DNA from: Saposhnikovia divaricata
Lineage: Eukaryota > Streptophyta > Magnoliopsida > Apiales > Apiaceae
Reading direction: 5' to 3'
Assembly: GCA_036435485.1 (NCBI GenBank)
Contig: CM071600.1
Location: forward strand, 49,907,546-49,971,545
Length of the DNA: 64,000 nt
How positions within the stretch are numbered: position 1 is the first letter of the stretch; every line of letters begins with the position of its first letter. Positions 33,724 through 44,347 of the stretch are shown piece after piece. The notes beneath the pieces were generated by a model. That model did no database searches. It was not told where the DNA came from and saw nothing but the letters and a program-made list of their open reading frames with translations. A program made the translations under genes and the position numbers.

Positions 33724-34777
33724 TGTAAAGCATAATGTAATGTAATATGTAATAAAAGACATATATAACTCAACTAGGATAAAAGATAAATAATATTAAC
33801 TCTATACAGGGATCGAGAAATTTGAAGAACAGGCATCAACAAGGATCAAGTTGCTGAAAGAAGTTCATTAACATGATCAAGCCTCAGTGACAAAATTAGA
33901 TGTACAGATGATTCATTGAAGGGCCAAAAGATTCCAGAGATAAAGTTTTTATGGTTGCACAATACTTAGCAGTGTTATTAAAGACATGATACGAAGACCA
34001 TGAGTGAATGTTGGTCGTCTGTGAACCAGGCCAGTTGCACTTGGCGTCAACACTTCACAAAGGAATCGAAGTATCTAACTCAGAAAAACTGTTAAGAGGT
34101 ATGATTGAGTTTAGAGCAGTACTAATATCCTCCATTTTGGAAGCTGCATATTTAAGGATGTCAAATTAAGAGGAAAATGAATAGTATCCAAAATCACTAT
34201 TCATATGAATAGTAACCGAAATCACTATTCACATGAATAGTAACCGAAATCACTAGTAACCGAAATTACTATTCATGAATAGTACCCAAAGTACTATGCA
34301 TCAGGTGGAGCCCACATGAATATAAATGTTGAAAAAAAAGAAATGAAAGCCTTCGGGTAGATTTGAAGAACAGACAGGCGGCAGAAAAAAAGAAGAAAAA
34401 AACAGACACAAACGTCATCAGTTACGTATTTTGGCCAAATAGTAACATTCTAAAATCTATAAATAGGCCTGTTGTATTTCATTTCAAAACACACCTCAAC
34501 ACCCAACTTTCTCTTCTCTCTCTTATATCTTCTCTGTGTAAGCTGCTAGACAGTCCATCTAGTAGGAAAGCCGGCTTAGCCCGCTTTCAGGAAGTGTCGG
34601 GTAGAAGGTCCTCGTGCCTAAACTATTCTTAGGAGTGTTATGGTTTTGAAGCTAATCCATTGGATGAGAAGTTGTAACACCCCTTCGAGTTTATTATCAA
34701 TAAAGATATATTCTCGGAATTTTTTTTTTTATAGTATCGTATTCAACCCCCCTTCTACGATACTTCGGGACCTAACA
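33724..34777 (+). repeat. 5' LTR of element E
   Basis: 1054 bp. A cluster of GAATAGT/ACTATTC repeats lies at 34177-34300, with a perfect palindrome ACTATTCATATGAATAGT at 34197-34214. An inverted repeat (GTTAC ... TTTTGGCCAAA ... GTAAC, about 34425-34447) precedes TATAAATA at 34458-34465. Confidence 0.88.
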
Positions 34778-34779
34778 AT

Positions 34780-34791
34780 TGGTATCAGAGC
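34780..34791 (+). promoter_or_regulatory. Primer-binding site, initiator tRNA-Met (element E)
   Basis: TGGTATCAGAGC, the canonical Copia primer site, two bases after the LTR. Confidence 0.9.
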
Positions 34792-34828
34792 AAGCTTCTA
34801 ACATACAATAAGTCTAAAGATCAAAACC

Positions 34829-37210
34829 ATGGGAAGGAAGGATACATGTGTGAAGATTCCAATGCTTGACAAAGATAATTACTTTCACTGGAAAGTAAAG
34901 ATGCACCTTCATCTGTCAGCCATTGATGAAGGATATGTAGATTGCATAGAGAAAGGACCTCATGTTCCGATGAAGGCCAACTCTGGGATTGGTCAAGATG
35001 CTGCCACTGTAGCTACTGGAAGGCCTATTCCAAAGAATCAAGCTGAGTACACAGATGAAGACTTGGAGGAGATTCACAAAGATAAGAAAGCTATGAACAT
35101 CCTATTCAATGGCATCGACCAAGATATGTTTGATTATGCTATAAACTGCACCACTGCCAAGCAAATGTGGGACACTATTCAAACAATCTGTGAAGGAACT
35201 GAGCAAGTCAGAGAAAATAAAATGCAGCTCCTAATACAACATTATGAGCATTTTCACTACTCCTCTGGTGAAAATCTAACAGACATATTCAGTAGATTTC
35301 AAAAGTTACTGAATGGTCTAAAGTTGTATGGGAGAAAATATGAAACCAAGGACTCCAACCTAAAGTTTCTGAGATCTCTTCCTAAGGAATGGAAGCCAGT
35401 GATAGTCTCGTTGAGGAACTCTCAGGACTACAAAGATTTTACACTTGAGAAACTGTATGGCATCCTGAAGACCTATGAGCTTGAAATACAGCAAGATGAG
35501 GAAGTGGAGAAAATCCAGAAGAAAGGTGGATATGTTGCCTTGGTGGCCAATATTCCAGCAATCCAAGGTGGTGGAAGAATGAAGAGTGTAGTAGCCACAC
35601 TAGGTTCAATAACTTGTGAAGGTGAAGCTGAAACTAGCAAAGGTAAAAGCAAGATGATTGAAGAACCTGATGCATTAAGTGAGGATGAAGCTGAAGATCT
35701 AGATGAGTATTTGGCATTTCTGTCAAAGATATTTTCGAAGCTAAGATTCAGGAAGAATTCAGCAGGAACCGGGCAATTCAAGAAAAGCTATCAACCGAAC
35801 AAGGATGTGGTTGAAAGATCAAAGATCAAATGCTATAGCTGTGGAATTGCTGGTCACTTTGCCAATAAATGCAGGAAATCCCAAGCTGAGAAAGAAAAGA
35901 AGCAGTTTGAAGCTGTTGATTACAAGAAGAAATATTTTGATCTTCTCAAGCAACAAGGGAGAGCATTCGGGTCAAAAGAAAGTGATTGGGCTGCTGGAGA
36001 TGACTTAGATGCAGAAGAGGAGTTTGTCAATCTTGCACTCATGGCAAACGAAACTGATGAAGAGGCTAGTTCAGCAAGCAACCAGGTATACTCTACAAAC
36101 CTAACTGAACTTTCCAAAGATGAATGTGATAATGTTGTTAATGAAATGTCTAATGAATTGTATAACATGCATGGCACATTAAAATCACTTAACAAGGAGA
36201 ACAAAACGATTAAAGATCTTAATGCTAAGATAGGTGATAGGAATACTCTGTTAGAAACTCAACTAATTGATTTTGAAACAATGAAAAGAAATTTCCAGGA
36301 TGCTAAGAATGAGTTACTTGAGGCTCTGAAAAGAGAAGAGTGTTTAATAAAACAGTTAAAAGAGGAACAACACTTAATTGCTAAGTGGAAGGGATCAAAG
36401 GCTAAAACTGAAGAAATTTATAATAAACAAGGAGTTGATTCTTTTCACAAATTAGCAGAAGTTAAGTTAGATGTTGATAGGGAAGTTGCTTCAAACAGTG
36501 AAAAAGAATGTTCTTTGAGACTTAAGCCTATTAGCAAAGCAACTTTAACTAAATTGAATAAAAAGTACAGGCCTGTCAATAAGAACTTTGTTAATGGAGA
36601 GTGTAGCAAAACCAATTCAGTTGAACAAGGAAACATAGGCAACTTGTCAATCAAGAAATTGAAGGATAAGTTAGAAAATACTGAACCTAAGGCTAAGGCT
36701 AATAAGAAGAATAGAAATGGCAAGGTAGGAATTAACAAACATAGTAATTACACACCTGATAAATATGCTCCTCGAAAGGAATGTGTGAATTGTGGTAGTG
36801 TTAATAATTTATTTATCAACTGTAAATCTGTTAAGAATGCTTCTGTGCCTAGTATGCCTAAGTCAGTACCTATGCCTGCTATGAATGTTATGCCAAACAT
36901 GCTTGTCCAGCCTGCTCATGCATCTAGTCATTATGCTAACATGCCATTCATGTATAATCCATATTACAATGCTTTTAATATGCCTCAGTTGCCATGGATG
37001 ATGAATAACATGTTTGCACAGATTATGTCAAATTATACATCTAGTTTTGATGCAAGTGAGCAAGTGAAACAACCTATTTTTCAGAAACCTACACCAAGAG
37101 TTAAGGTTGATTTAACTCAATCAGAACCCCTGGGTAGTAAGGGCTTGAAAAATAAGAAAAAGGTTAACAAGGCAGGACCCAAGAAAACTTGGGTACCAAA
37201 ATCAACTTGA
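34829..37210 (+). CDS. Gag protein of element E
   Basis: Intact 793-codon frame with ATG at 34829 in a good context (AAAACCATGGG). The N-terminal third is a UBN2-type Copia Gag (DNYFHWKVKM, later KQMWDTI). A zinc knuckle C-x2-C-x4-H-x4-C occupies residues 335-348. A predicted coiled-coil, Lys/Glu-rich stretch covers roughly 440-540. A second knuckle at about residue 652 has lost its His (Asn instead). The C-terminus reads KKTWVPKST and a stop, the usual position where Sirevirus gag meets pol. It is the only intact frame of E. Confidence 0.85.
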   Translation: MGRKDTCVKIPMLDKDNYFHWKVKMHLHLSAIDEGYVDCIEKGPHVPMKANSGIGQDAATVATGRPIPKNQAEYTDEDLEEIHKDKKAMNILFNGIDQDMFDYAINCTTAKQMWDTIQTICEGTEQVRENKMQLLIQHYEHFHYSSGENLTDIFSRFQKLLNGLKLYGRKYETKDSNLKFLRSLPKEWKPVIVSLRNSQDYKDFTLEKLYGILKTYELEIQQDEEVEKIQKKGGYVALVANIPAIQGGGRMKSVVATLGSITCEGEAETSKGKSKMIEEPDALSEDEAEDLDEYLAFLSKIFSKLRFRKNSAGTGQFKKSYQPNKDVVERSKIKCYSCGIAGHFANKCRKSQAEKEKKQFEAVDYKKKYFDLLKQQGRAFGSKESDWAAGDDLDAEEEFVNLALMANETDEEASSASNQVYSTNLTELSKDECDNVVNEMSNELYNMHGTLKSLNKENKTIKDLNAKIGDRNTLLETQLIDFETMKRNFQDAKNELLEALKREECLIKQLKEEQHLIAKWKGSKAKTEEIYNKQGVDSFHKLAEVKLDVDREVASNSEKECSLRLKPISKATLTKLNKKYRPVNKNFVNGECSKTNSVEQGNIGNLSIKKLKDKLENTEPKAKANKKNRNGKVGINKHSNYTPDKYAPRKECVNCGSVNNLFINCKSVKNASVPSMPKSVPMPAMNVMPNMLVQPAHASSHYANMPFMYNPYYNAFNMPQLPWMMNNMFAQIMSNYTSSFDASEQVKQPIFQKPTPRVKVDLTQSEPLGSKGLKNKKKVNKAGPKKTWVPKST

Positions 37211-37230
37211 TTTTGTTTTGATGTGTGCAG
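37211..37230 (+). promoter_or_regulatory. Gag-pol junction with acceptor-like site (element E)
   Basis: After the gag stop (37208-37210) comes a T/G-rich stretch ending TGTGTGCAG|GG. The pol frame has its own TGA at 37219-37221. So neither readthrough nor a simple frameshift can join gag to pol. Element F has the same arrangement. Confidence 0.5.
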
Positions 37231-40200
37231 GGAAACAGAAAGAATCTTTGGTATCTGGAAAGTGGTTGTTCTAGGCATATGACTGGAGATTCTACCCTGC
37301 TCAATAAGCTTGAGGAGAGAGCTGGCCCTAGCATTACCTTTGAAGACAACAGCAAAGGATATACTAGAGGATATGGCTTGATTTCACAAGGGAAAATTGT
37401 CATTGAAGAAGTAGCACTGGTTGATGGACTTAAGCATAACTTGCTAAGTGTTAGTCAACTGTGTGACAAAGGCCAGAATGTCTGGTTCACATCTGAGCTT
37501 GTGTCATTTTCAAGAAAAGTGACAACAAGGTAGTGTTGACGGGAGATAGAAGAGGAAATATGTACATTGCTGATTTCAATTCAACAAATGCAAACATGAC
37601 TACATGTCTTCTCAGCAAGGCAAGTGAAGATGAAGGTTGGCTTTGGCATAAAAGACTGTCACACTTGAGTTTTAAAGCAATGAATGAGTTGGTAAAGAAG
37701 GATTTGGTTAGAGGTATTCCAAAATTGGATTACTCCAAGGATGGATTGTGTGATGCATGCCAGAAAGGGAAGTAGAAGAAGGCCTCTTTCAAATCAAAGT
37801 CAATGTCATCAATTGATTAACCCTTGCAACTACTTCACATGGATCTCTTTGGACCAGTCAATGTGTTGTCAATCTCAAAGAAGAAATATTGTCTTGTGAT
37901 TATTGATGATTTCTCAAAATTCTCTTGGACATTCTTTCTGTACTCTACGGATAAGGCGGGTGAAGTCATTATAAATCACATCAAGATAGTCAACAACAAT
38001 CCTTTACTCAAAGTAAAGAGAATCAGAAGTGACAATGGAACTGAGTTCAAGAATTCTGTAATAAGAGAGTTTTGTGAAGAAGAAGGAATTATCCAAGAAT
38101 TCTCTGCACCAAGAACTCCTCAACAAAATGGTGTAGTGGAAAGAAAGAACAGAACTCTAATTGAAGCTGTAAGGACAATGCTTGAAGAATTTAAGCTACC
38201 AACATACTTCTGGTAGAAGCTATAAACACTGCATGCTACACTCAGAATATTTTTTTGGTCAATCAAGCAAAAGGCATGACACCTTATCAACTTTTCAAAG
38301 GCAAGAAACCAAAAATCAACTTTCTGCACGTCTTTGGATGCAAATGTTTTGTACTGAAAAATCATGGTGAGCATCTTGGAAAATTTGATTCAAAGGCAGA
38401 TGAAGCTATCTTTGTTGGATACTCAGCTGGAAAATCCTATAGAGTCTACAACCTAAGACTAAACATTGTAATGGAGTCCATACATGTTGTCTTTGATGAT
38501 AAGAAAATATCTGGTCTAGTAGATGAAGGTTTTCATGAGTCTCTCTCATTTGAGAATGAGAGAAGTGGTGAAGAAAGTGAAGTTGATGATGAAAAATGGA
38601 GATCAAATGGTATGAGAAACAGGCAAGGATCATTAGTTGAAGTGTAGAATGAACCACCTGTTGAAGACCAACTTACACCATCAATTGGAAATCAAAGAGA
38701 AGCCTCTGTTGATGAATCTGCAAGTACTCCATCAATCTCGAGGGCCATACACTCAAGGGGAGTTTCTCACAATGATCAACACAGAGAAAATGAAGCCACT
38801 TCATCAAGGTCAAACTTACCACCAAAAAGAAAATGGACCAGGGATCATCCATTTGAGCTTATAATTGGAGATCCTAATGCAAAGGTCCAAACCAGAAGAG
38901 CAACTCAAGAAGAATGCTTATATAGCAGTTTTATATCCAAAGAGGAACCAAAGAGAGTTGAACATGCCCTTCTGGATCCAGACTGGGTTTTAGCAATGCA
39001 AGAAGAGCTAAACCAGTTTGAAAAAAATGAAGTATGGAAACTTGTACCCAAACATAAAGACAAATCAGTGATTGGCACTAAGTGGGTATTCAAGAACAAG
39101 ATGGATGAGAATGGCATAGTCACAAGGAATAAAGCTAGATTAGTGGTTAAAGGCTACTTTCAAGAGGAAGGAATTGACTTTGAAGAAACCTTTGCAGCAA
39201 TGGCAAGGTTAGAAGCAATAAGGATCTTCCTGGCCTATGCAGCGCATGCCAATTTCAAAGTCTATCAAATGGATGTCAAGAGTGCATTTCTGAATGGAAT
39301 TCTGGAGGAGGAGGTATATGTTAGTCAACCGCCTGGTTTTGAAGATCCATACTTTCCAGAATATGTGTTCTTTCTACTCAAAGAACTCTATGGCCTGAAG
39401 CAAGCACCTAGAGCCTGGTATGACACACTCTCACAGTTCCTTATAGAGAATCACTTCATTCGAGGTACTATTGATAAAACTCTCTTTCATAGAAATGTCA
39501 ATGGCTCTATGATACTTGTCCAAATTTATGTAGATGATATAATATTTGGGTCTACAGATGAGAAACTTTGCAAGAGGTCAAAACTCATGCAAAATAGATA
39601 TGAAATGAGTATGATGGGTGAATTAACTTATTTTCTTGGTTTACAAGTTAAACAAGTGAATGAGGGAATTTTTATAAGTCAAACAATACATTTATGATCT
39701 TTTAAAAAGGTTTGATTTTGTAGATTGTTCTTCTGCAAAAACACCCATGGCCACTGCCACTAAGCTTGAACTGAATACTAAGGAAAAGAAGGTGGACATG
39801 ACAAGCTATGGGGTCATGGTTGGATCTCTTTTATACTTAACAGCTAGCAGACCTGATATTATGTTTGCTACATGTTTATGTGCTAGATTTCAAGCTGATC
39901 CTAGGGAATCTCACTTGGTAGCTATTAATAGGATTTTCAGATATCTCAAGGGAACACCAAACCTTGGCATTTGGTACCCTAGAGATTCTGGTTTTGATCT
40001 AATTGGTTACTCAGATGCAGATTATGCAGGTTGCAAAATGGATAGAAAAAGTACCACAGGAACCTGTCAATTCTTGGGAAACAAGCTGGTCTCATGGTTC
40101 AGTAAGAAGCAAAACTCAGTATCTACCTCAACTGTAGAGGCTGAATACATAGCAACTGGGAGTTGTTGTTCACAGATTCTATGGATGAGAAATCAACTAC

Positions 40201-40466
40201 TTGACTATGGAGTTAAAGTTAAAAAGATCCCAATTTTCTGTGACAACACGAGTGCAATTCCAATATCACAGAATCTAGTGCAGCATTCTAGAACCAACCA
40301 CATAGACATCAGATACCATTTCATCAGGGAGCATGTGATGGAAGGCACTGTGGAACTGCATTTTGTTCCTAGTGAAAAACAGTTGGCAGACATTTTTACT
40401 AAAGCTTTGGATGAAGCAACCTTTTCAAGGTTGGTAAGTGAGCTTGGTATGTTAAATTTCACATGA
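37225..40466 (+). pseudogene. Element E pol (PR-IN-RT-RH), broken
   Basis: Protease: the site reads WYLESGCSRHMTG, with Glu replacing the catalytic Asp. Integrase: HMDLFGP, RSDNGTEF and NGVVERKNRT keep all three catalytic residues (about 37840-38145). RT: 38996-39697 with KARLVVKGY and YVDD (39527-39538). RNase H: 39747-40466 with YSDADYAG and VEAEYIA, ending LGMLNFT. Breaks include a frameshift near 37530 and stops near 37773, 37818, 38214 and 38645, plus a frameshift near 39690. No ATG precedes the first conserved codons. Confidence 0.85.
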
Positions 40467-41096
40467 TCTTTTAAAATGTCTGTTCAATTTGTTGCAGCCA
40501 GTGAATTTCATTCTCTGGATTTTGTTTGTTTTATGATTATCTGCAGGATTATTCTGGAGATATCACTGTAGCATAATTAAATAAATATTTTATTGACATA
40601 TATCAATTAATGATATTTTGTTAATTTTATGTATTTAATTGTAGGTTTATTATTGTGGATTAATTCTTAATTTACTGCGTGATTATATTTAAATCCATAA
40701 TAATTAGAAGTATTAAATATGTGTATATGTGTATAGGCTGATAGGTCGGCTGACAGGTTTCGGTGATAAGATGTTAGCCTCCATTATTGAATTCATGAAA
40801 TGTGGCTAACTAACATGGTGGCTACCTAACATGGTTGACAATTTACCACTTGTTGTAGAGAGTTTGAATTCTTTAAACAAAACCTGTCACTATTTCACCT
40901 GACCCACTGAACCTTGAAACCTTATAAATGATGAGTTTTTGTTTGTGTTTAACATCATCATTTTTCAGATATACAGAGCATATACACACAATTGCTGAAT
41001 ATTTCGAGCTTTGATCGGAAAGATCTCTCAATCTAGCTGGTGGTTTTTATATCAGATTTCATATTCTTGTTTTTGAATTTCCACAAAGTTTTGAAA
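40467..41096 (+). promoter_or_regulatory. Spacer between pol and extra ORF with possible internal promoter (E)
   Basis: No gene is present. CTTATAAATGATGAG (TATAAAT at about 40922) lies about 170 bp upstream of the ATG of the extra ORF at 41097. A leader of this length would fit independent transcription of that ORF. The same bases could be incidental in AT-rich DNA. Confidence 0.35.
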
Positions 41097-41714
41097 ATGG
41101 CATTGCAGGGAAGTTTTGTTATTGCTAAAGCTAATCCTACTTCCATTCAGCAAATCGAAACCATCTATAATGAGCAATTTCGGGCTTGGGCACAATTTCT
41201 GAATGAACATTCATTAATTCGCTATGCTTTAGTTACATCAGTGCAGCTTAACCATGATGCATTACGTGAACTATATTGCAGTGCGGTTAACACTTCTGGA
41301 CAGGACGGGTGTGCATTCACATATCGACTGTTTGGTAGGTCGATTAGGGTCACTGAACGAGATGGTAATCGAATTCTTCATTTTCCTATGGAAAATCTCG
41401 TTTCTGATCCTACACCTGAACAGATTGAAATGTTCTTTCGTTTTATAAGGTACCAAGATGGCAATTTCAATACTGGTAATATCTCTAGAACATTTCTAAC
41501 CCAGTACTGGAATTTCTTCTTTCACATTCTTGGCCATTTTTTTTCCTCAGATAGAACGAATCTAGATCGGATACCTGAATTTATTCAAAAAATACGGTAA
41601 GCGGTTGCCAAAAATTTGAGGATCAATTTTGGAAAAATAGTACTTGGTCAAATCATTTTAAAGATGAAACACTTGGGAACAAGAGATGTTCAGACTCAAA
41701 ACGTCAAATGTCTA
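41097..41714 (+). pseudogene. Element E extra (env-like) ORF, 5' part
   Basis: ATG at 41097 (AAAATGG) begins a frame with the N-terminal domain found after pol in Sireviruses and in 'putative plant transposon protein' families (YRLFGRSIRV, then LTQYWNFFFHILGH). It aligns in layout with the first 200 residues of the ORF in element F. A TAA at 41598-41600 closes the frame after an A-run; the following frame is open up to the F insertion at 41714. No signal peptide or membrane segment is evident, so 'env' is only positional. Confidence 0.65.
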
Positions 41715-42222
41715 TGTTAGGCCGAATACACAAATAATAATCAACTTTGTATGAGAGATTAACAAGTAAAAGCGTTTATGCACTTAAAAAACTTCTGGTA
41801 TTTCAAACCCTCTTCGTGATGTAAATATCACAAAGAGCTGCTAGGTTACAATAATGATAATTCGTTATCGATACCCTTCTAGGGTTAACCTATCTGTATT
41901 TATATAACATACAGCTACGATACAATCTCTAATTGATATTCCTAATAATCAGCTATACAATGATATCAATTACAGATTGTCACACGTCTCCTATGTCAAC
42001 TCGATCTCTTTGATAGCTATCCAATCTTCAAAGATATCGCTTCCATAAATAATCTTTAATCACTGTTGAGCAGTAGACGCGCTTCCTCCAGACAGAGTTT
42101 AACAAACTCTGTCGAGCTTCCAACTGTCAGAGTTTACACAAACTCTGACTGCTTCCAGCTAAACTCTGATAACTCCCTGTAACACTTAAACACTGATCAA
42201 AACACATCAATTATATTTAACA
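41715..42222 (-). repeat. 3' LTR of element F
   Basis: 508 bp; on the minus strand TGTTAAATAT to GGCCTAACA. Two perfect hairpins lie side by side: arms of 10 bp at 42091-42100/42104-42113 and at 42126-42135/42140-42149, both built on CAGAGTTT/AAACTCTG. A minus-strand TATA box (complement of 41897-41906) lies between 6-bp arms CTGTAT (41894-41899) and ATACAG (41909-41914). Confidence 0.95.
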
Positions 42223-42238
42223 ATCTCCCCCAACTTGT
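42223..42238 (-). promoter_or_regulatory. Polypurine tract of element F
   Basis: On the minus strand AAGTTGGGGGAGAT directly precedes the 3' LTR. It matches the E tract (AATAGGGGGAGAT) in its GGGGGAGAT core. Confidence 0.85.
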
Positions 42239-42367
42239 TCATTACCAAAAATGTACAAGTTAATAACAATAATTGATGATGTCAAAACAAATGATAAATA
42301 CAGTGTTTATACAGATTCAGAGTTTAAGCTTAAAGACTATAGAGAATAAGAAAATTCTTACAGAACT

Positions 42368-44347
42368 TTAATCTCTAATCATTTCAAGATCTGGCATGGT
42401 TCTGAGATAATCAATCAGCAATCTTCTTTCTGCATTTTCAAGTTCAGTCATCATTGCTTCTTTGATTTCTCTGAGTTGAGGATCACTTTCATCTGTTTGA
42501 TAAATAGCAGCCCTAAGATCATAAATCTTGTTTCTTCTCATTTCATTACCCAGTCTGATAAATCTGTCTTTTTCTGCCTGAGTATTGAAGTCAAGTACTG
42601 TGATTCCCAAATCAGTTTTTAATTTTGCAGTACCTTTCTTCATTTCAATGAGATTGCCTTGATAATCCCTGTACTTAGGAATGTATCTGCTGTTATATTT
42701 CTGTCCTCTAGTAGCCAAATTCTGAATCATCTTCTTTCTTAGAACATTAGCAACAGATTGAGTCCTTCGACTATTCACCTTGAGAAGATATAGAACATAC
42801 TCTAGTTCTTCCCAATATTTCAAGCTGATATCTTTCTCACCAACTTTGAATACTGTCCCATCAGCCATGAAGTAAAGAAGAAAATCTTTATCTAAACTCT
42901 TCTGATGAACCAACTGCACTGATTCCAGTCTATCCAGACTCTCTTGAGGTACACCACGACCTGGAACAGCCAGTGAAGAAGGATCTCTAGGACCAGTATA
43001 TTGCCTTCTGTCTCTAGATGAGCCTAATCCAGCCTTATTATTTCCAATCTTACCAGATAAAGCTTTTCCATCAGAAATATTCATTGAGACTCCAGATAAC
43101 TCATTTGGATCAGAGATTGTTCCTTTGCCAAAAACAGATTTCAACTGAGAAGATAGAGGTTTAAACACAACTTGTGTAGCAACAGAGGTTGTATCTTTCT
43201 TCTTTGAATCTTCTCCTTCCATAGCAATGCCTTTCAGCTTGTGTTTAGTTTCAGCTTCTGTTGATTTCCTAGATAAATGTGATCTTTGATTAACATCAAC
43301 ATTTTCCTTGATCACAACGCCTTTAAGAACAGGCCTAGGAACTTTTGCTTTTTGTACCTTGTCAGACTTTAAAGCTTTAAGATGTACTTCATGTAAACTC
43401 TTTTCCTCAGCTTCAATGTCTTCAATCGTTACTCCTTCCTCATTCTCTTCAATGAATAACTTAGCAGCCAATTCTTCATCAGTTTGTGGATTTGAAAACA
43501 ACAATAAACTCTTGGTCCTTGAAGTTCCTTGAGTATCAGTATTTCTCCCAGCAGACTGTGATTTGGATGACTTACTAGTTCTCAGAGTTTGAACCTCCTC
43601 AGCCTTTTTCTTTCCTTTGTCTTTATTACCTGCCCCTCCATCTCCAGAACTATCCCTTCTGACAACTCTCTCCCCCTTTTTGACATCATCAGGCATAAGG
43701 ATAGAAGTAATTAACTCCAGAGAGGTAGCAATAGAATCAATTTTAGCAGATAAATCAGACTGATTCTCTTCAACTTTACTCAATCTGGCAAGGATACTGT
43801 CTTGAGCTTTAGAGAATTTTGTAGTCACTAGTTTGGAATGTGTTTCCATCTTCATCTCTCTAGCTACAACCTCATTTCTCAAAGAAGTGATTGCCAAATT
43901 AGTATCATCAAATCGTCTATCCAGAGTTTTAACTTGAACTATAGTTGCTTTCAAGCAAGAAAGAATCTCTGGATTAGAGATAGTATCAGCACTTTGCTTA
44001 ACAAACGTAGCTGCTCTTCTTGATGGAAAAATACAATCTTCTTTGTACCATTCAGCAGCATTCTTAGCAAATTGTGCTCTTTCAACTTCATGAGAAGAAC
44101 AAGGTTGAGAAAAAGGTGTATGTTTATCATCAGTTTGTACTGGTGCACTCAGAGAGGTATCAGAGTTTGCACTACTGTCACCTTCAGCTTCAACACTTGT
44201 AGCTTTAACTGGTTCATCGTCAGCCATAGATTTAGCAATATCTTCTGTAGGCATTGAATGAGAAGTTACTTTGGTTGCCTGATCAATTTCTTCACCTTCT
44301 TCAACAGTGTGATGAGCATCAGATATTATCTCAGTATGAGATGCCAA
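42368..44347 (-). CDS. Post-pol ORF 2 of element F (second half of env-like region)
   Basis: 659 codons, ATG at 44347 inside the last 22 bases of post-pol ORF 1, in a different frame. The N-terminal part is acidic and Ser/Thr-rich. A coiled-coil-like stretch (about residues 150-215, FDDTNLAITSL to IDSIATSLE) and a basic, low-complexity middle follow. The C-terminal 200 residues are more ordered (YFMADGTVFKVGEKD, KYWEELEYVLYLLK). No signal peptide or transmembrane helix is evident. It may have been one reading frame with ORF 1, separated by an indel. Function unknown. Confidence 0.65.
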   Translation of the reverse strand: MASHTEIISDAHHTVEEGEEIDQATKVTSHSMPTEDIAKSMADDEPVKATSVEAEGDSSANSDTSLSAPVQTDDKHTPFSQPCSSHEVERAQFAKNAAEWYKEDCIFPSRRAATFVKQSADTISNPEILSCLKATIVQVKTLDRRFDDTNLAITSLRNEVVAREMKMETHSKLVTTKFSKAQDSILARLSKVEENQSDLSAKIDSIATSLELITSILMPDDVKKGERVVRRDSSGDGGAGNKDKGKKKAEEVQTLRTSKSSKSQSAGRNTDTQGTSRTKSLLLFSNPQTDEELAAKLFIEENEEGVTIEDIEAEEKSLHEVHLKALKSDKVQKAKVPRPVLKGVVIKENVDVNQRSHLSRKSTEAETKHKLKGIAMEGEDSKKKDTTSVATQVVFKPLSSQLKSVFGKGTISDPNELSGVSMNISDGKALSGKIGNNKAGLGSSRDRRQYTGPRDPSSLAVPGRGVPQESLDRLESVQLVHQKSLDKDFLLYFMADGTVFKVGEKDISLKYWEELEYVLYLLKVNSRRTQSVANVLRKKMIQNLATRGQKYNSRYIPKYRDYQGNLIEMKKGTAKLKTDLGITVLDFNTQAEKDRFIRLGNEMRRNKIYDLRAAIYQTDESDPQLREIKEAMMTELENAERRLLIDYLRTMPDLEMIRD

